Below, piece after piece: positions 51,541 through 61,050 of a DNA stretch of 64,000 nt; the stretch's first letter is position 1, and every line of letters begins with the position of its first letter. The stretch spans positions 434,001 to 498,000 of the forward strand of contig NZ_AHOO02000013.1 in NCBI RefSeq assembly GCF_000244755.1, in the 5' to 3' direction. Source of the DNA: Leptospira licerasiae serovar Varillal str. VAR 010. GTDB lineage: Bacteria > Spirochaetota > Leptospiria > Leptospirales > Leptospiraceae. Under the pieces are notes generated by a model. The model saw only the letters and a list, made by a program, of their open reading frames with translations. It ran no database searches and had not been told where the DNA came from. The position numbers were made by a program, and so were the translations under genes.

Positions 51541-53247
51541 ATGCTTCAAACAATTACAATTCGAGATTTTGCATTAATTGAATCCGCCCAGATCGACTTA
51601 AGAGGGGGCTTAACTGCGATTACTGGAGAAACAGGTTCCGGAAAATCCCTCCTACTGGATGCTCTTTCTTCCTTGCTCGGTGGTAAGAGTAGCACAATGG
51701 ATATCCGAACCGGCTCGGATAAGTATTGTCTAGAGGCTGAGTTCGATATTTCTCAGAATCCAGGCGCAAAGACGTGGATGCAGGAACACGGATTCCCTTT
51801 AAACGGCCCTGTGATCGTGATCCGAAAAGAATTCACTCGAGACGGAAAAACAAAGATACAGATCAATCATTCTCTTTCTTCCGCGCAGGTGCTTCGCGGT
51901 TTAGGAGAGATCCTATCCGAAGTGCATAACCAAAACGACCAAATTCTGCTTTTGGACAAGGCACAACAATTGGACATCCTGGATAGTTTTGCAGGGTTGC
52001 ATACTCTTAGAGGAGAGGTTAAGGAAGGTTTTTTAACCTATAAAAGTCTCAAAAAAAGACTAGAAGAATTGGAATTATCTCACGCGGACAGAAATCGTAA
52101 AAAAGAGATACTTCAATACCAGATCGAAGAGATCCATTCTGCAAACTTAAAACTTGGAGAAGAGGAAGAACTAAGTAAGGAGGAGAACCTACTCGTTCAT
52201 GGCGAAAAACTCGCGGAAAACTTGGATATAATCACTGGCTACTTGCATGAAAGCGAATCTTCCGTTTTGGGAATTTTTCCGAAAGTATTGGCTGCTTCCG
52301 ATAAGATCAAAATTTTGAACGAATCATTAAACGAAATGGATTCTGCACTTAAGGAGGCATATGTTACTATCCGTGAGATCAATGCCACTGCCCAGGACCA
52401 AAAGGAAGAGGTATTTTTTTCTCCGGAAAGACTCTCTCACGTTCAATCCAGACTGGATCTGATCCAAAAACTGAAAAAAAAATACGGAAATTCAATCTCT
52501 GAAATTTTAGAAACGAAGAAGAAGGCAGAAGACGAACTTTCCGCCCTAGAACAAAATCTAGATTCTAAAACATCTCTGGAAAAGGAAAAGAAAAAGGCTG
52601 CGGACAAATTGACCCAAGCATGTTTGCAACTTTCTAAATCTAGAAGGGAGGTATTGAACAAGTTCGAGTCCAAACTCAAATCGGAGCTGGAAGTTTTGGG
52701 AATGAAAGGAGCCGGACTACAAGTGGTACTTCGCTGGGAAACAAGTCCCGAAGGAGAAGTAGAAGCCCAAGGAAAGTCTTATTTGGTAAACGAATTCGGA
52801 TTGGATCAGGCTGAATTCTATTTCAGTCCGAACCCCGGAGAAAAGCCAAGACCACTTCGTAAAATCGCTTCCGGGGGAGAAATTTCCAGAGTAATGTTGG
52901 CCATCAAAAGTGTGCTTGGTTCCAATTTTGACGGAAAAGTTTTAGTTTTTGATGAAATTGACTCTGGTCTGGGCGGAGAGATTGCTTCTGACGTAGCAAA
53001 AAAACTCAGAACCCTTTCTAAAACTCATCAGATCATATTGGTCACACATTTACAGCAGATCGCAGCAGCTGCAGACCATCATCTTCTTGTGAGTAAAAGA
53101 CTCAAAGAGGGAAGAACTGTCTCCGAGACTGAATTCTTGGGAATGGAGGAGAGGACCATGGAACTTGCGAGAATGATCGCGGGTCAAAATATCTCCAAAG
53201 GCGCTCTCCATCACGCAAAGGAATTGCTCAAAAAGAAGGCGGTATAA
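51541..53247 (+). CDS. recN: DNA repair protein RecN
   Basis: An SMC-like ATPase that helps repair double-strand breaks. The 568 residues show the N-terminal ATPase part with Walker [15 protein letters not shown] (residues 27-40), two coiled-coil arms around a central hinge ([21 protein letters not shown]), then the ABC signature [15 protein letters not shown] (about 443) and Walker [16 protein letters not shown]. The C-terminal [23 protein letters not shown] completes the head. The frame begins [14 protein letters not shown], typical for RecN, and GTCAGGAG precedes it. It lies apart from other repair genes. Confidence 0.96.
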   Translation: MLQTITIRDFALIESAQIDLRGGLTAITGETGSGKSLLLDALSSLLGGKSSTMDIRTGSDKYCLEAEFDISQNPGAKTWMQEHGFPLNGPVIVIRKEFTRDGKTKIQINHSLSSAQVLRGLGEILSEVHNQNDQILLLDKAQQLDILDSFAGLHTLRGEVKEGFLTYKSLKKRLEELELSHADRNRKKEILQYQIEEIHSANLKLGEEEELSKEENLLVHGEKLAENLDIITGYLHESESSVLGIFPKVLAASDKIKILNESLNEMDSALKEAYVTIREINATAQDQKEEVFFSPERLSHVQSRLDLIQKLKKKYGNSISEILETKKKAEDELSALEQNLDSKTSLEKEKKKAADKLTQACLQLSKSRREVLNKFESKLKSELEVLGMKGAGLQVVLRWETSPEGEVEAQGKSYLVNEFGLDQAEFYFSPNPGEKPRPLRKIASGGEISRVMLAIKSVLGSNFDGKVLVFDEIDSGLGGEIASDVAKKLRTLSKTHQIILVTHLQQIAAAADHHLLVSKRLKEGRTVSETEFLGMEERTMELARMIAGQNISKGALHHAKELLKKKAV

Positions 53248-53266
53248 TTCGTCTTCTCAATTTCAC

Positions 53267-53315
53267 TTTTTACCGGGGCAGAATTTGCTTCCGGTAAAAA
53301 GGAAAACTTCCTTTT
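53267..53315. terminator. Double hairpin between recN and exbB-like gene
   Basis: TTTTTACCGG (53267-53276) pairs perfectly with CCGGTAAAAA (53291-53300). A second stem AAAAGGAA (53297-53304) pairs with TTCCTTTT (53308-53315). They share bases 53297-53300, so only one can form at a time. The second ends in TTTT ten bases before the next gene's start, like a weak terminator. Confidence 0.55.
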
Positions 53316-53324
53316 AAAAATCGT

Positions 53325-53984
53325 TTGGCAGGGACAGCCGAGTTGGAAACCCTACTCCTTGGAGAACCTCAAGCCGATATGATTCTTGCCAAAACAGATT
53401 CTTTGGTTTCCATTATTCCACCGGAAACAGTACCTATTCTGATCCTTCTAGTTTCTATAGTAGGATTTACAATCATCATAGAAAGGCTGATCTTCTTCTC
53501 TCGTTGGAAGTCCATAACCCCTGACGATTGGAGAAGGGTCAAAGATCTACTCAGAGAGAAAAACTACGATTCCGCTTCGGACCTAATGAGAAGTCTGAGC
53601 CAAGGGCCGGTCTCCCAAGTTTTACAAGCAGGCATTACACAGTTTAAAAAGAATGCATCTTCCGTAGATGATGAAATTTTGACCCAAGGATTAAATCAGA
53701 TCCAGAGAATGGAAAAATTCCTTTCTCCGTTAGCTACTATCGCAACTATCTCTCCACTTTTAGGAGTATTGGGAACAGTTCTAGGGATCATTCGCTCCTT
53801 TGCGGAGGGTTCCGGAACAAGAGGGGCAGAAGTAGGGATCAGTGAGGCATTGATCACTACAGCTATGGGACTTGCAGTTGCGATTCCTGCTTATATTTTC
53901 CATAACTTCTTCCAAAAGAAAAAGGAAGATGCGATTTCCGAAATGGAAAGTCTTTCCGAGCAGGCGCTTAGGTTTTTAAAATAA
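53325..53984 (+). CDS. MotA/TolQ/ExbB family proton channel protein
   Basis: A 219-residue inner-membrane protein with three membrane segments ([22 protein letters not shown] near residue 32, then a hydrophobic pair after about 135). The family core [28 protein letters not shown] and [22 protein letters not shown] are clear. With an ExbD/TolR partner it uses the proton gradient to energise outer-membrane processes. The start is TTG at 53325; an ATG 18 codons later is possible. The ExbD-like gene begins one base after this stop, and bamA follows, so envelope energy use is likely. Confidence 0.9.
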   Translation: MAGTAELETLLLGEPQADMILAKTDSLVSIIPPETVPILILLVSIVGFTIIIERLIFFSRWKSITPDDWRRVKDLLREKNYDSASDLMRSLSQGPVSQVLQAGITQFKKNASSVDDEILTQGLNQIQRMEKFLSPLATIATISPLLGVLGTVLGIIRSFAEGSGTRGAEVGISEALITTAMGLAVAIPAYIFHNFFQKKKEDAISEMESLSEQALRFLK

Positions 53985-53985
53985 A

Positions 53986-54453
53986 ATGAAATTTAGGAAG
54001 TGGAGTCGGGGAGAGAGCGGAAGTTTTAGGGCAGGCCAGATCGAGCTTGCGCCTATGATAGACGTTATTTGCTTCATCGTAATTTATTTTTTGATGAACG
54101 CGACTTTGGAAAAATCCACTGTCGTAAAAATAGAACTCCCTAGATCTTCCAGCACTGCGCAGGAAAAGAAAAAGGACGAATTGGTGATCACTGTCAATAA
54201 GGACGGAAAAATTTTCCTAGATAAAGACACTGAGCCTGTTCCTTTGGAAAAACTGACTGAAAAGATAAAATTGTTCAATGGCCAAAACCAAGGCGACGAC
54301 AAAGACAAAAAAGAACCTAGTAAAAATCGGGTGATTATCAGAGGGGATGGTGGAGCGAGTTACCAAACCATCGTCAAAGTAATCGATAAAGTGAACGAAG
54401 CCGGAGTAACAAGATTTAATCTTGCGATGGTTCGTCAACCGGGAGGTCAGTGA
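53986..54453 (+). CDS. ExbD/TolR family protein
   Basis: A 155-residue partner of the upstream ExbB-like channel. The single membrane helix [17 protein letters not shown] carries the essential Asp (Asp26) at its cytoplasmic end, as in ExbD and TolR, and the periplasmic domain shows [23 protein letters not shown] and [25 protein letters not shown]. The insert [16 protein letters not shown] is disordered. The start codon is one base after the ExbB stop. The cognate receptor cannot be identified. Confidence 0.92.
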   Translation: MKFRKWSRGESGSFRAGQIELAPMIDVICFIVIYFLMNATLEKSTVVKIELPRSSSTAQEKKKDELVITVNKDGKIFLDKDTEPVPLEKLTEKIKLFNGQNQGDDKDKKEPSKNRVIIRGDGGASYQTIVKVIDKVNEAGVTRFNLAMVRQPGGQ

Positions 54454-54539
54454 TCCGCTCAGGTGGATCTAAAGACTTATTTCGAGACATGAAAACGTCT
54501 CGATCTTAAATAAAGCCTTAAGGCGATTTCAAAAGACTC

Positions 54540-57437
54540 TTGAAACGAAAAGTATCTATATATAAATCCTTTGCCGTTATTTTTGTAAGCGGATTCTTTT
54601 TTTACTCCGGCGAGATCTCTCAACTTTTCTCCAAAAAAACCGATTATTTCGGAAAGATCGTTAGAGAAATAAAATTTAACGGAAACAAAAATACATCCGA
54701 CTCGGATATTAGCGGTCTTTTGGAACTCCGGACCGGTAAACTTCTCACTAAAGGGATTATTGATAGAGATCTTAAAGCGTTATTTGCATCCGGATTCTTC
54801 TACTTTATAGATATTAAAGCGGAAGAAATGGAAGGCGGTGTACGGGTCATTTTCGAACTTAGGGAAAGACCGAGAGTCAAGGATATCGAATTTATCGGGG
54901 CGGACGAAGTTTTTCCCGCTGATCTTAGGGATAAAATGCCTCTCAAGGACAACGAGGTCATCACCCCTCAAAAGGTCACCAAATCTAGAGATATTATATT
55001 ACAAAAATATAAAGATGAAGGGTTCTTCCTCGCTTACGTAAAAGTGGAGCTCGGCAAACCTGATCCTAAGACAAACTTGGTAAAGGTCCGTTTTATCATC
55101 GACGAGGGAGAAGAGATCCCGGTCGCAAAGATCAATATCTATGGAAACGAGACGATCGAAACTTCTGAGATCCTGGGGCTCATGGAGTTAAAAGAAGAAG
55201 GCCTGTTCGAAGGCGGTAACTTTAAAGAGAGTTCTTTTGAAAAAGATAAGGAAGTCATCCAAGCATACCTAAGAAGTAAAGGCTACTTGGATTCAGAATT
55301 GATCCGAGAAGGTACCAACTGGGAGATCCATTGGGAAAACGCGGAAAAGAAAAATAGAAGGGTGATCATAGTCAATATCAAACTCTACGAGGGACAGGTG
55401 TATTACTTTAACGGATATACCGTTTCTCACGATATGACTACGGATGGGGACGGTAGACCGATTTTCTTGAACAAAGAGAATAACCCGCCTGAAACTCCTA
55501 AGGATAAATTAAAACCTCTATTCACGATCCCTGAGATCGAAAAATCCTTGGATTATAGCGCCAAAGATGCGGGAGAAGTTTTCGACGAAACTGTATTTTC
55601 CAGAGACAGGGCCACAGTAAACGAACTCTACGGTTCCAAGGGTCATATTTTCGCCCAGGTAATTCCAAGAAGAAAGATCGTCTCTTTGGATTCTGAAAGT
55701 TTGGAATATTACGAAAATTGTACATCCAGAAGAACTGAGTTGGAAAAAAAATCCTGCGAAGAAGAATACAAACAATTAAATATCCGCAAATTAAGAGAAA
55801 TTTATAGGGATAATCCCGAACTGAGAGGGCGTAAATTCGTTCACGTGGACTTTACCATTCGTGAAAACAATCTTGCTCAGATCGAAAACGTAATCATCAA
55901 AGGGAATAAAAAAACACAGGACAAGGTGATCCGCAGGGAGTTACTTTTCAAACCGGGAGATTTATTCGATTCCAGTTTGGTAAACCGCTCTAGGGAAAGG
56001 ATCTTTAACCTAGGTTACTTCAAAGAAGTAAACTTTAATATGAGACCCGGTTCGGACGATACAAAGATGAACCTTGTCATCGAAGTCTTAGAACAACCTA
56101 CCGGAACGGTTTCCATGGGTGGCGGTTACGGGACCATCACAGGATTTACCATTTTTACGGAAATAGGTGAAAACAACTTAAACGGGACCGGACAAAAAGT
56201 TTCAGGGCGTTTGGAGTTTGGACCCTATCGTAGATCCTTCCAGATCTCTTGGACTGAACCTTGGATGTACGATACTCCTTGGTCTTTATCACTTTCCATG
56301 TTCTACTTCTCAAGAACGATATTCTTGGGTTCCACTTCTACGATCTCCATTTCGGATAGTACAACCGCTCCTACGGTAGAAAATGCGACCTATGATAACA
56401 ACGGTTTGGGAGTCACCATGGGAGTGGCTCATAGGCTCGGGACCAACTGGACACACTTCCATAGGTACACTCCTGCATTCTATTCTTATTCCAACCCGAC
56501 TGCGCTCGTGTCAGATGCGGTTTTGGCTAACGTAAGAAGAGGGTGGCAGTTCCGTTCTCAGGTCACGAACGGCCTCGCTTATGATATCCGTGACAACGTA
56601 TTTGCACCTACTCGAGGTTATGATCTTCTTTTCCAGGTAGATAACGTCGGGCAGTATTTGGGCGGGTCTTCCCACTTCGACCAATATAGGATCTTAGCGG
56701 AATATTATCATACTTGGTTCGATTTTACTTTCGGAGGTTTGATCCGAAACAACGCTCTTCGTAGATGGAGAGTTGTTCAGGAATTTAGGACCTCGGACAC
56801 TTTTATTTTCCAAAGGTCTCCTGCGGGAGGCTCTCATAACCAAGACCCGGTCCAGGACCCTTATATTCGTCCTCAGGATTTGCTCATCATAGGGGGATAC
56901 GAGTCCTTAAGAGGTTGGTATTATAACGATCAAAAGTATCCTGTAGAATGGAGAGACGGTGCTCAACATCGTATTCTTTTCGATACTGAGATCCGTATTC
57001 CGATTGAGCCGAGCTTGCTCTGGCTCGTAGTCTTCTTGGACGGAGGAGCGCTTTACGAACAGGTGAACCGCGCCACAGGAACTAAAAAAGATTATTTCGA
57101 ATCTTACGATAAGAATAAAGCGGATCAGATTGCGGCAAACCCGATCGGATGGTACATCCAAAACAATTTCAATTTGCAAAATGGACGAAAGGCGGACGTA
57201 ACCTACGACGAATTGAATAACCCGGGAAGATTGATCCTGTCCTCGGATAACGTTGCGATGGATAGAATGAGATACTCTTGGGGCGTGGGTTTAAGGGTCC
57301 AAATCCCGGTTCTACCTCTACGTATTTACTTCGCTCAAAAGTTAAAACCTACCGGAAATTTCTGGGCACCGTTCGAGAGATACGAATCTGATAATGCATT
57401 CCAGTTCGTATTCGGTATCGGTGACTACCGATTCTAA
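54540..57437 (+). CDS. bamA: Outer-membrane protein assembly factor BamA
   Basis: Central subunit of the BAM complex that folds beta-barrel proteins into the outer membrane. The 965 residues are longer than the E. coli protein (810). After the signal segment (AVIFVSGFFFYSGEIS) come POTRA domains: VREIKFNGNKNTSDSDISGLLEL, RVKDIEFIGADEVFP, VAKINIYGNETIETSEIL and IENVIIKGNKKTQDKVIRREL. An insert at about residues 280-400 (charged, with a Cys pair) lies in the POTRA region. The barrel contains the Omp85 motif GGYESLRGWYYND. The start is TTG. The pcrA-like gene follows 12 bases later. Confidence 0.95.
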   Translation: MKRKVSIYKSFAVIFVSGFFFYSGEISQLFSKKTDYFGKIVREIKFNGNKNTSDSDISGLLELRTGKLLTKGIIDRDLKALFASGFFYFIDIKAEEMEGGVRVIFELRERPRVKDIEFIGADEVFPADLRDKMPLKDNEVITPQKVTKSRDIILQKYKDEGFFLAYVKVELGKPDPKTNLVKVRFIIDEGEEIPVAKINIYGNETIETSEILGLMELKEEGLFEGGNFKESSFEKDKEVIQAYLRSKGYLDSELIREGTNWEIHWENAEKKNRRVIIVNIKLYEGQVYYFNGYTVSHDMTTDGDGRPIFLNKENNPPETPKDKLKPLFTIPEIEKSLDYSAKDAGEVFDETVFSRDRATVNELYGSKGHIFAQVIPRRKIVSLDSESLEYYENCTSRRTELEKKSCEEEYKQLNIRKLREIYRDNPELRGRKFVHVDFTIRENNLAQIENVIIKGNKKTQDKVIRRELLFKPGDLFDSSLVNRSRERIFNLGYFKEVNFNMRPGSDDTKMNLVIEVLEQPTGTVSMGGGYGTITGFTIFTEIGENNLNGTGQKVSGRLEFGPYRRSFQISWTEPWMYDTPWSLSLSMFYFSRTIFLGSTSTISISDSTTAPTVENATYDNNGLGVTMGVAHRLGTNWTHFHRYTPAFYSYSNPTALVSDAVLANVRRGWQFRSQVTNGLAYDIRDNVFAPTRGYDLLFQVDNVGQYLGGSSHFDQYRILAEYYHTWFDFTFGGLIRNNALRRWRVVQEFRTSDTFIFQRSPAGGSHNQDPVQDPYIRPQDLLIIGGYESLRGWYYNDQKYPVEWRDGAQHRILFDTEIRIPIEPSLLWLVVFLDGGALYEQVNRATGTKKDYFESYDKNKADQIAANPIGWYIQNNFNLQNGRKADVTYDELNNPGRLILSSDNVAMDRMRYSWGVGLRVQIPVLPLRIYFAQKLKPTGNFWAPFERYESDNAFQFVFGIGDYRF

Positions 57438-57449
57438 GGAGTTTTTGCT

Positions 57450-59660
57450 TTGTCAGTTGATCTAGTGCAAGGCTTGAACGAACCCCAAAAAGCCGCGGTC
57501 GAAAGATTAGAAGGTCCGGTCCTGATCTTGGCTGGAGCCGGTTCTGGAAAAACTAGAGTAATCACTCACAGGATCGCAAACCTGATTCTGAACAAAAAAA
57601 CGGATTCCATCTGTGCTCTGACTTTTACCAATAAAGCAGCTGCGGAAATGTTAGAGAGGGTTGCAAAACTTGTGCCTTCCATTCCTTGGAATGTCCAGAT
57701 CAAAACATTCCACTCTCTTTGTTTGTATATTTTGAGAAGAGAGACTTCTTACCTTGGAATGCCTTCCGGATTTACGGTTTATGATTCCGTATTACAGGAA
57801 TCCTTAATTAAGCAAGTGATCAAGGATCTACACGAAGATCCAAAACAATACAAACCTTCTTCTTTGACCGGGATCTTTTCCTCTTGGAAGGATGGACTTT
57901 CCGATTCCGATTCTTATATCCGGAAAGAGAATTTTTCACATAGATCCCAGATGATCTCTAATATTTACGAAGAATATGAAAAGCGTAAGAAAAAGAACCA
58001 AGCCCTGGATTTTGGAGACCTGATCCAAAAAACCGTAGAATTATTCAGAGAGAATCCGAGTGTCCTAAAGTCGTACCAAGATAGATGGAATTATATCATG
58101 GTAGACGAGTACCAGGATACGAATAAAGCGCAATATACTTTGGTACGTATGCTTTCCGGAGATAGAGGAAATCTTTGCGTAGTAGGGGACGACGACCAGT
58201 CCATCTATTCGTGGAGAGGAGCCGATATTTCGAATATTCTGAATTTCGAAAGTGATTTTCCGAATGCGTATGTGGTTAAGCTCGAAGAAAATTATCGTTC
58301 TACTTCCAGGATCATCCGGGCCGCTTCCAAAGTAATCGCAAATAATAGCGGAAGAAAAGAAAAGGAATTATTCACAAATAACGAATTGGGAGAGCCGATC
58401 GGCGTTTCTCAATTCGAGAATGAAACGGAAGAAGCTTACGATATAGTAAAAAAGATCAGGGCAGGTGCAGCTAGAGGAGCCGAATATAAGGATTTTGCGA
58501 TCTTCTACAGGACAAACGCTCAATCCAGATATTTTGAAGAGGGACTTAGATCTTCCGGTATCCCGTATAAAATTTTCGGCGGTTTTAGGTTCTTTGATCG
58601 GGCAGAGATCAAGGACATGATCGCATATTTAAACGTAGTCGCGAATCCTATGGATTCCAATTCTTTATTAAGAATTGTGAATACACCTCCTCGCGGAATA
58701 GGCGAGGCAAGTATAGAAAAGATCCGTAAATTCTCCTTGGATCGTGGAATTTCTTTTTTGGAAGCGATAGGGCATCCTGATCTTCCCTTAAAAAAAGCAA
58801 GTTTAGGAAAGGCGAAAGAGCTCTATCATTTATTCGAGGATTTGATCGATCGAAAAGAAAAAGGAGAGCTTCCTTCTAAGATCGCATTGGAGATCGTAGG
58901 ACGATCCGGTTGGATCGATTATATGGAAAGAGACGCTCATGACGAGGAAGCAGTCTCCAAAGTGGAGAACGTCAGGGAGTTTGTGAATTCTATCGAAGAA
59001 TATGAATCAAGGGAAGATTCTCCTAACCTAGAAGAATATCTGAATCAGATCAGTCTTCTTACTTCGGAGGAGGATTCTGCACAACTCACTGACTACGTTC
59101 ATCTGATGACCGTTCACAACGCAAAAGGACTGGAGTTCCCCACAGTATTTCTGACCGGTTTGGAAGAAGGGACCTTCCCTCATGCAATGAGCATGGAAGA
59201 ACCGAACGGAGAGGAAGAAGAAAGAAGGCTTTTTTACGTAGCTTTGACCCGAGCCAGAGTAAAATTATATCTGAGCTATTCCAGGACATCCCGAAAATTC
59301 GGGAAAGTAGAGGATCGGATTCCATCCCACTTTCTTCCGGAAATCCCGTCGGAATGTTTTGGGGAAGAAGGTATTCTTGCCCAAAAGGGAGTTCGTAGAC
59401 CTTCGGGGCCTCCGACTGCTTCTTCTGGAGCATACAAAATCCCGGAAGGTCCGAGAGAAATCCAAAGGGATGCAGGTACTTCTAAACCTCTGGGCGAAGA
59501 AGCCGATATCCGGGAAGGAGACAGGGTCAAACACGCCCAATTTGGCCTAGGACAGGTGATTTCCGTCCAGGGGACAGGCAAAAACCGTAAGGTAAAAATC
59601 AAATTCGGGAGCCTGGAGAAGAACTTTTTCCTTGCGTATACTCCCTTAGAGAAATTATAA
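57450..59660 (+). CDS. pcrA: UvrD/PcrA-type ATP-dependent DNA helicase
   Basis: A superfamily 1A 3'-5' helicase of 736 residues. Walker A LILAGAGSGKTRVITH (about 26-40), motif Ia CALTFTNKAAAEM, motif II MVDEYQDTNKAQY, motif III LCVVGDDDQSIYSWRGA, motif IV, motif V VHLMTVHNAKGLEFPTVFLTG and motif VI RRLFYVALTRARVKL are all present in order. The C-terminal 50 residues (GDRVKHAQFGLGQVISVQG) form the tudor-like domain typical of PcrA, which binds RNA polymerase. The start is TTG with AAGGAG eight bases before. It probably acts in replication and repair; Rep and UvrD are alternatives but the tail favours PcrA. Confidence 0.93.
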   Translation: MSVDLVQGLNEPQKAAVERLEGPVLILAGAGSGKTRVITHRIANLILNKKTDSICALTFTNKAAAEMLERVAKLVPSIPWNVQIKTFHSLCLYILRRETSYLGMPSGFTVYDSVLQESLIKQVIKDLHEDPKQYKPSSLTGIFSSWKDGLSDSDSYIRKENFSHRSQMISNIYEEYEKRKKKNQALDFGDLIQKTVELFRENPSVLKSYQDRWNYIMVDEYQDTNKAQYTLVRMLSGDRGNLCVVGDDDQSIYSWRGADISNILNFESDFPNAYVVKLEENYRSTSRIIRAASKVIANNSGRKEKELFTNNELGEPIGVSQFENETEEAYDIVKKIRAGAARGAEYKDFAIFYRTNAQSRYFEEGLRSSGIPYKIFGGFRFFDRAEIKDMIAYLNVVANPMDSNSLLRIVNTPPRGIGEASIEKIRKFSLDRGISFLEAIGHPDLPLKKASLGKAKELYHLFEDLIDRKEKGELPSKIALEIVGRSGWIDYMERDAHDEEAVSKVENVREFVNSIEEYESREDSPNLEEYLNQISLLTSEEDSAQLTDYVHLMTVHNAKGLEFPTVFLTGLEEGTFPHAMSMEEPNGEEEERRLFYVALTRARVKLYLSYSRTSRKFGKVEDRIPSHFLPEIPSECFGEEGILAQKGVRRPSGPPTASSGAYKIPEGPREIQRDAGTSKPLGEEADIREGDRVKHAQFGLGQVISVQGTGKNRKVKIKFGSLEKNFFLAYTPLEKL

Positions 59661-59662
59661 CG

Positions 59663-59682
59663 AGGGGGAAAGTTCACCCCCT
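59663..59682. terminator. Hairpin after pcrA-like gene
   Basis: AGGGGG at 59663-59668 pairs with CCCCCT at 59677-59682 with an eight-base loop. No T-run follows; AAAATACC does. It begins two bases after the helicase stop. Confidence 0.5.
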
Positions 59683-59719
59683 AAAATACCGATATTATTC
59701 ATAGGACATAGGAGAAACA

Positions 59720-60160
59720 ATGAAACGGATCGTAATACTAACCCTGGCTATCTGCCTGGGGACCCCATTGTTTGCTGGAAAAGTCAGCGGTTTAGTAGAA
59801 GAATTTAATAAAGTAGAAGAATTTAATAAGAATCGAAAAGTTTCCGATGCCGCTAAAAAAGCGACCCTGGAAAAAAATCTTCTCTCCGCTTTAAAATACA
59901 GCCTTCATCGTAAATACCTGGATTATAAGGAATACACAAAGGATCTAAAAGCGGATTCCATTTCTTACGAACCTCAAAAGGGAACCTTTGGAGTATACGT
60001 AAAATATAAAACCTATATCGTATTTTATAGTTATCTAATGGATCCGGAAATTTATCTCCAAACTCCTATCAACGAAGTGTTCTATGTTCGTCCTGATAAT
60101 TTGGATGAAGAACCTCATAAGGAAGATAAACAACCGGCTCAGCCAACTACCGGAAAATAA
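59720..60160 (+). CDS. Small secreted protein with 18-base tandem duplication
   Basis: A 146-residue exported protein. The signal peptide is MKRIVILTLAICLGTPLFAG. A perfect-but-one tandem repeat of 18 bases encodes VEEFNKVEEFNK at residues 26-37. The mature part is Lys-rich, with YSLHRKYLDYKEYTKDL and FGVYVKYKTYIVFYSYLMD suggesting a helix followed by a beta sheet, and a short Pro/Gln/Thr tail. I do not recognise the family. The start has AGGAGAA 7 bases upstream. The CysQ-like gene begins 9 bases after its stop, so they are in one operon. Confidence 0.72.
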   Translation: MKRIVILTLAICLGTPLFAGKVSGLVEEFNKVEEFNKNRKVSDAAKKATLEKNLLSALKYSLHRKYLDYKEYTKDLKADSISYEPQKGTFGVYVKYKTYIVFYSYLMDPEIYLQTPINEVFYVRPDNLDEEPHKEDKQPAQPTTGK

Positions 60161-60169
60161 TTTCTTTTC

Positions 60170-61021
60170 ATGCAATTTCCGGAAGAAGCGGAATTAGTTT
60201 CTAAACTTGTTCTGGAAGCCGCAGATCGGATCTTTTCCATCTATGGAACGAATTTCCATGTGATGGAAAAATCCAAAGGTGACCCTCTCACAGAAGCAGA
60301 CCTGCAAGCTAACGAGATCATCGCAGGCGGCATTCGCAGTATATTAAAAGACAAAGTTTATTCCGAAGAAGATTCGGATTTTTCCCATTCTTCTCTTGGG
60401 AAAGAAAGAGTCTGGATCTTAGATCCGATCGACGGTACAAGAGAATTTGTAGCCAAAAATCCTGAATTTGCGATCAGCCTCGGGCTTTTAGAAGAAGGTA
60501 AACCTGTTTTCGGAATTGTGATGAATCCCGCAACAGGCGAATTTTTTTGGGGAGCGGAAGGTAAGGGTTCATATTACACAATCTTAAAGTTTCCTTATGT
60601 CGAAAATCGGATCGATTGGAAGGACACTTTTTATCTCCAAAAATCCGAGTCTTCCCAACCTCCCAAAATTTTAGTTTCTATTTCCGAAACAAAAGCCGGA
60701 CTTTTCAAAAAACTAAATTATGGAAATGATTTCGTACTGGAACCAAAAGGATCCATAGCTTATAAATTGGCGCTTGTCGCAGTTGGAAAATATCCTTTAA
60801 CACTTTCTCTCCGACCTAAAAACGATTGGGACGTGGCAGGTGGGATTGCAATTCTAAGGGCTTCCCTAGGAAAGGATCTGGAAATCCGTTCCGGTAAAGA
60901 TTATCCATTCTTAACTTCTAAATTAGGGATAGGTTTGCTCGCCGGGGAATCGGAACTTGTGGATCAATTCTGGGAAAAGTTTAAAACTTCCCTCCAAGCT
61001 TCCGTAAGAGATCGTTGGTAA
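60170..61021 (+). CDS. Inositol monophosphatase superfamily, CysQ-like phosphatase
   Basis: A 283-residue lithium-sensitive-type phosphatase. Metal-site motifs are in order: DPLTEADLQANE, YSEEDSDFS, WILDPIDGTREFVAKNPEF and KNDWDVAGGIAIL. The DPIDGTREF form and the WDVAGG ending are typical of CysQ (3'(2'),5'-bisphosphate nucleotidase), which recycles pAp from sulfate assimilation; an inositol monophosphatase is the alternative. It starts 9 bases after the secreted-protein gene and is followed after 29 bases by a GT4 gene. Confidence 0.85.
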   Translation: MQFPEEAELVSKLVLEAADRIFSIYGTNFHVMEKSKGDPLTEADLQANEIIAGGIRSILKDKVYSEEDSDFSHSSLGKERVWILDPIDGTREFVAKNPEFAISLGLLEEGKPVFGIVMNPATGEFFWGAEGKGSYYTILKFPYVENRIDWKDTFYLQKSESSQPPKILVSISETKAGLFKKLNYGNDFVLEPKGSIAYKLALVAVGKYPLTLSLRPKNDWDVAGGIAILRASLGKDLEIRSGKDYPFLTSKLGIGLLAGESELVDQFWEKFKTSLQASVRDRW

Positions 61022-61050
61022 ATCAATCTTAGAAAAGGGCCGTTCTTCCT

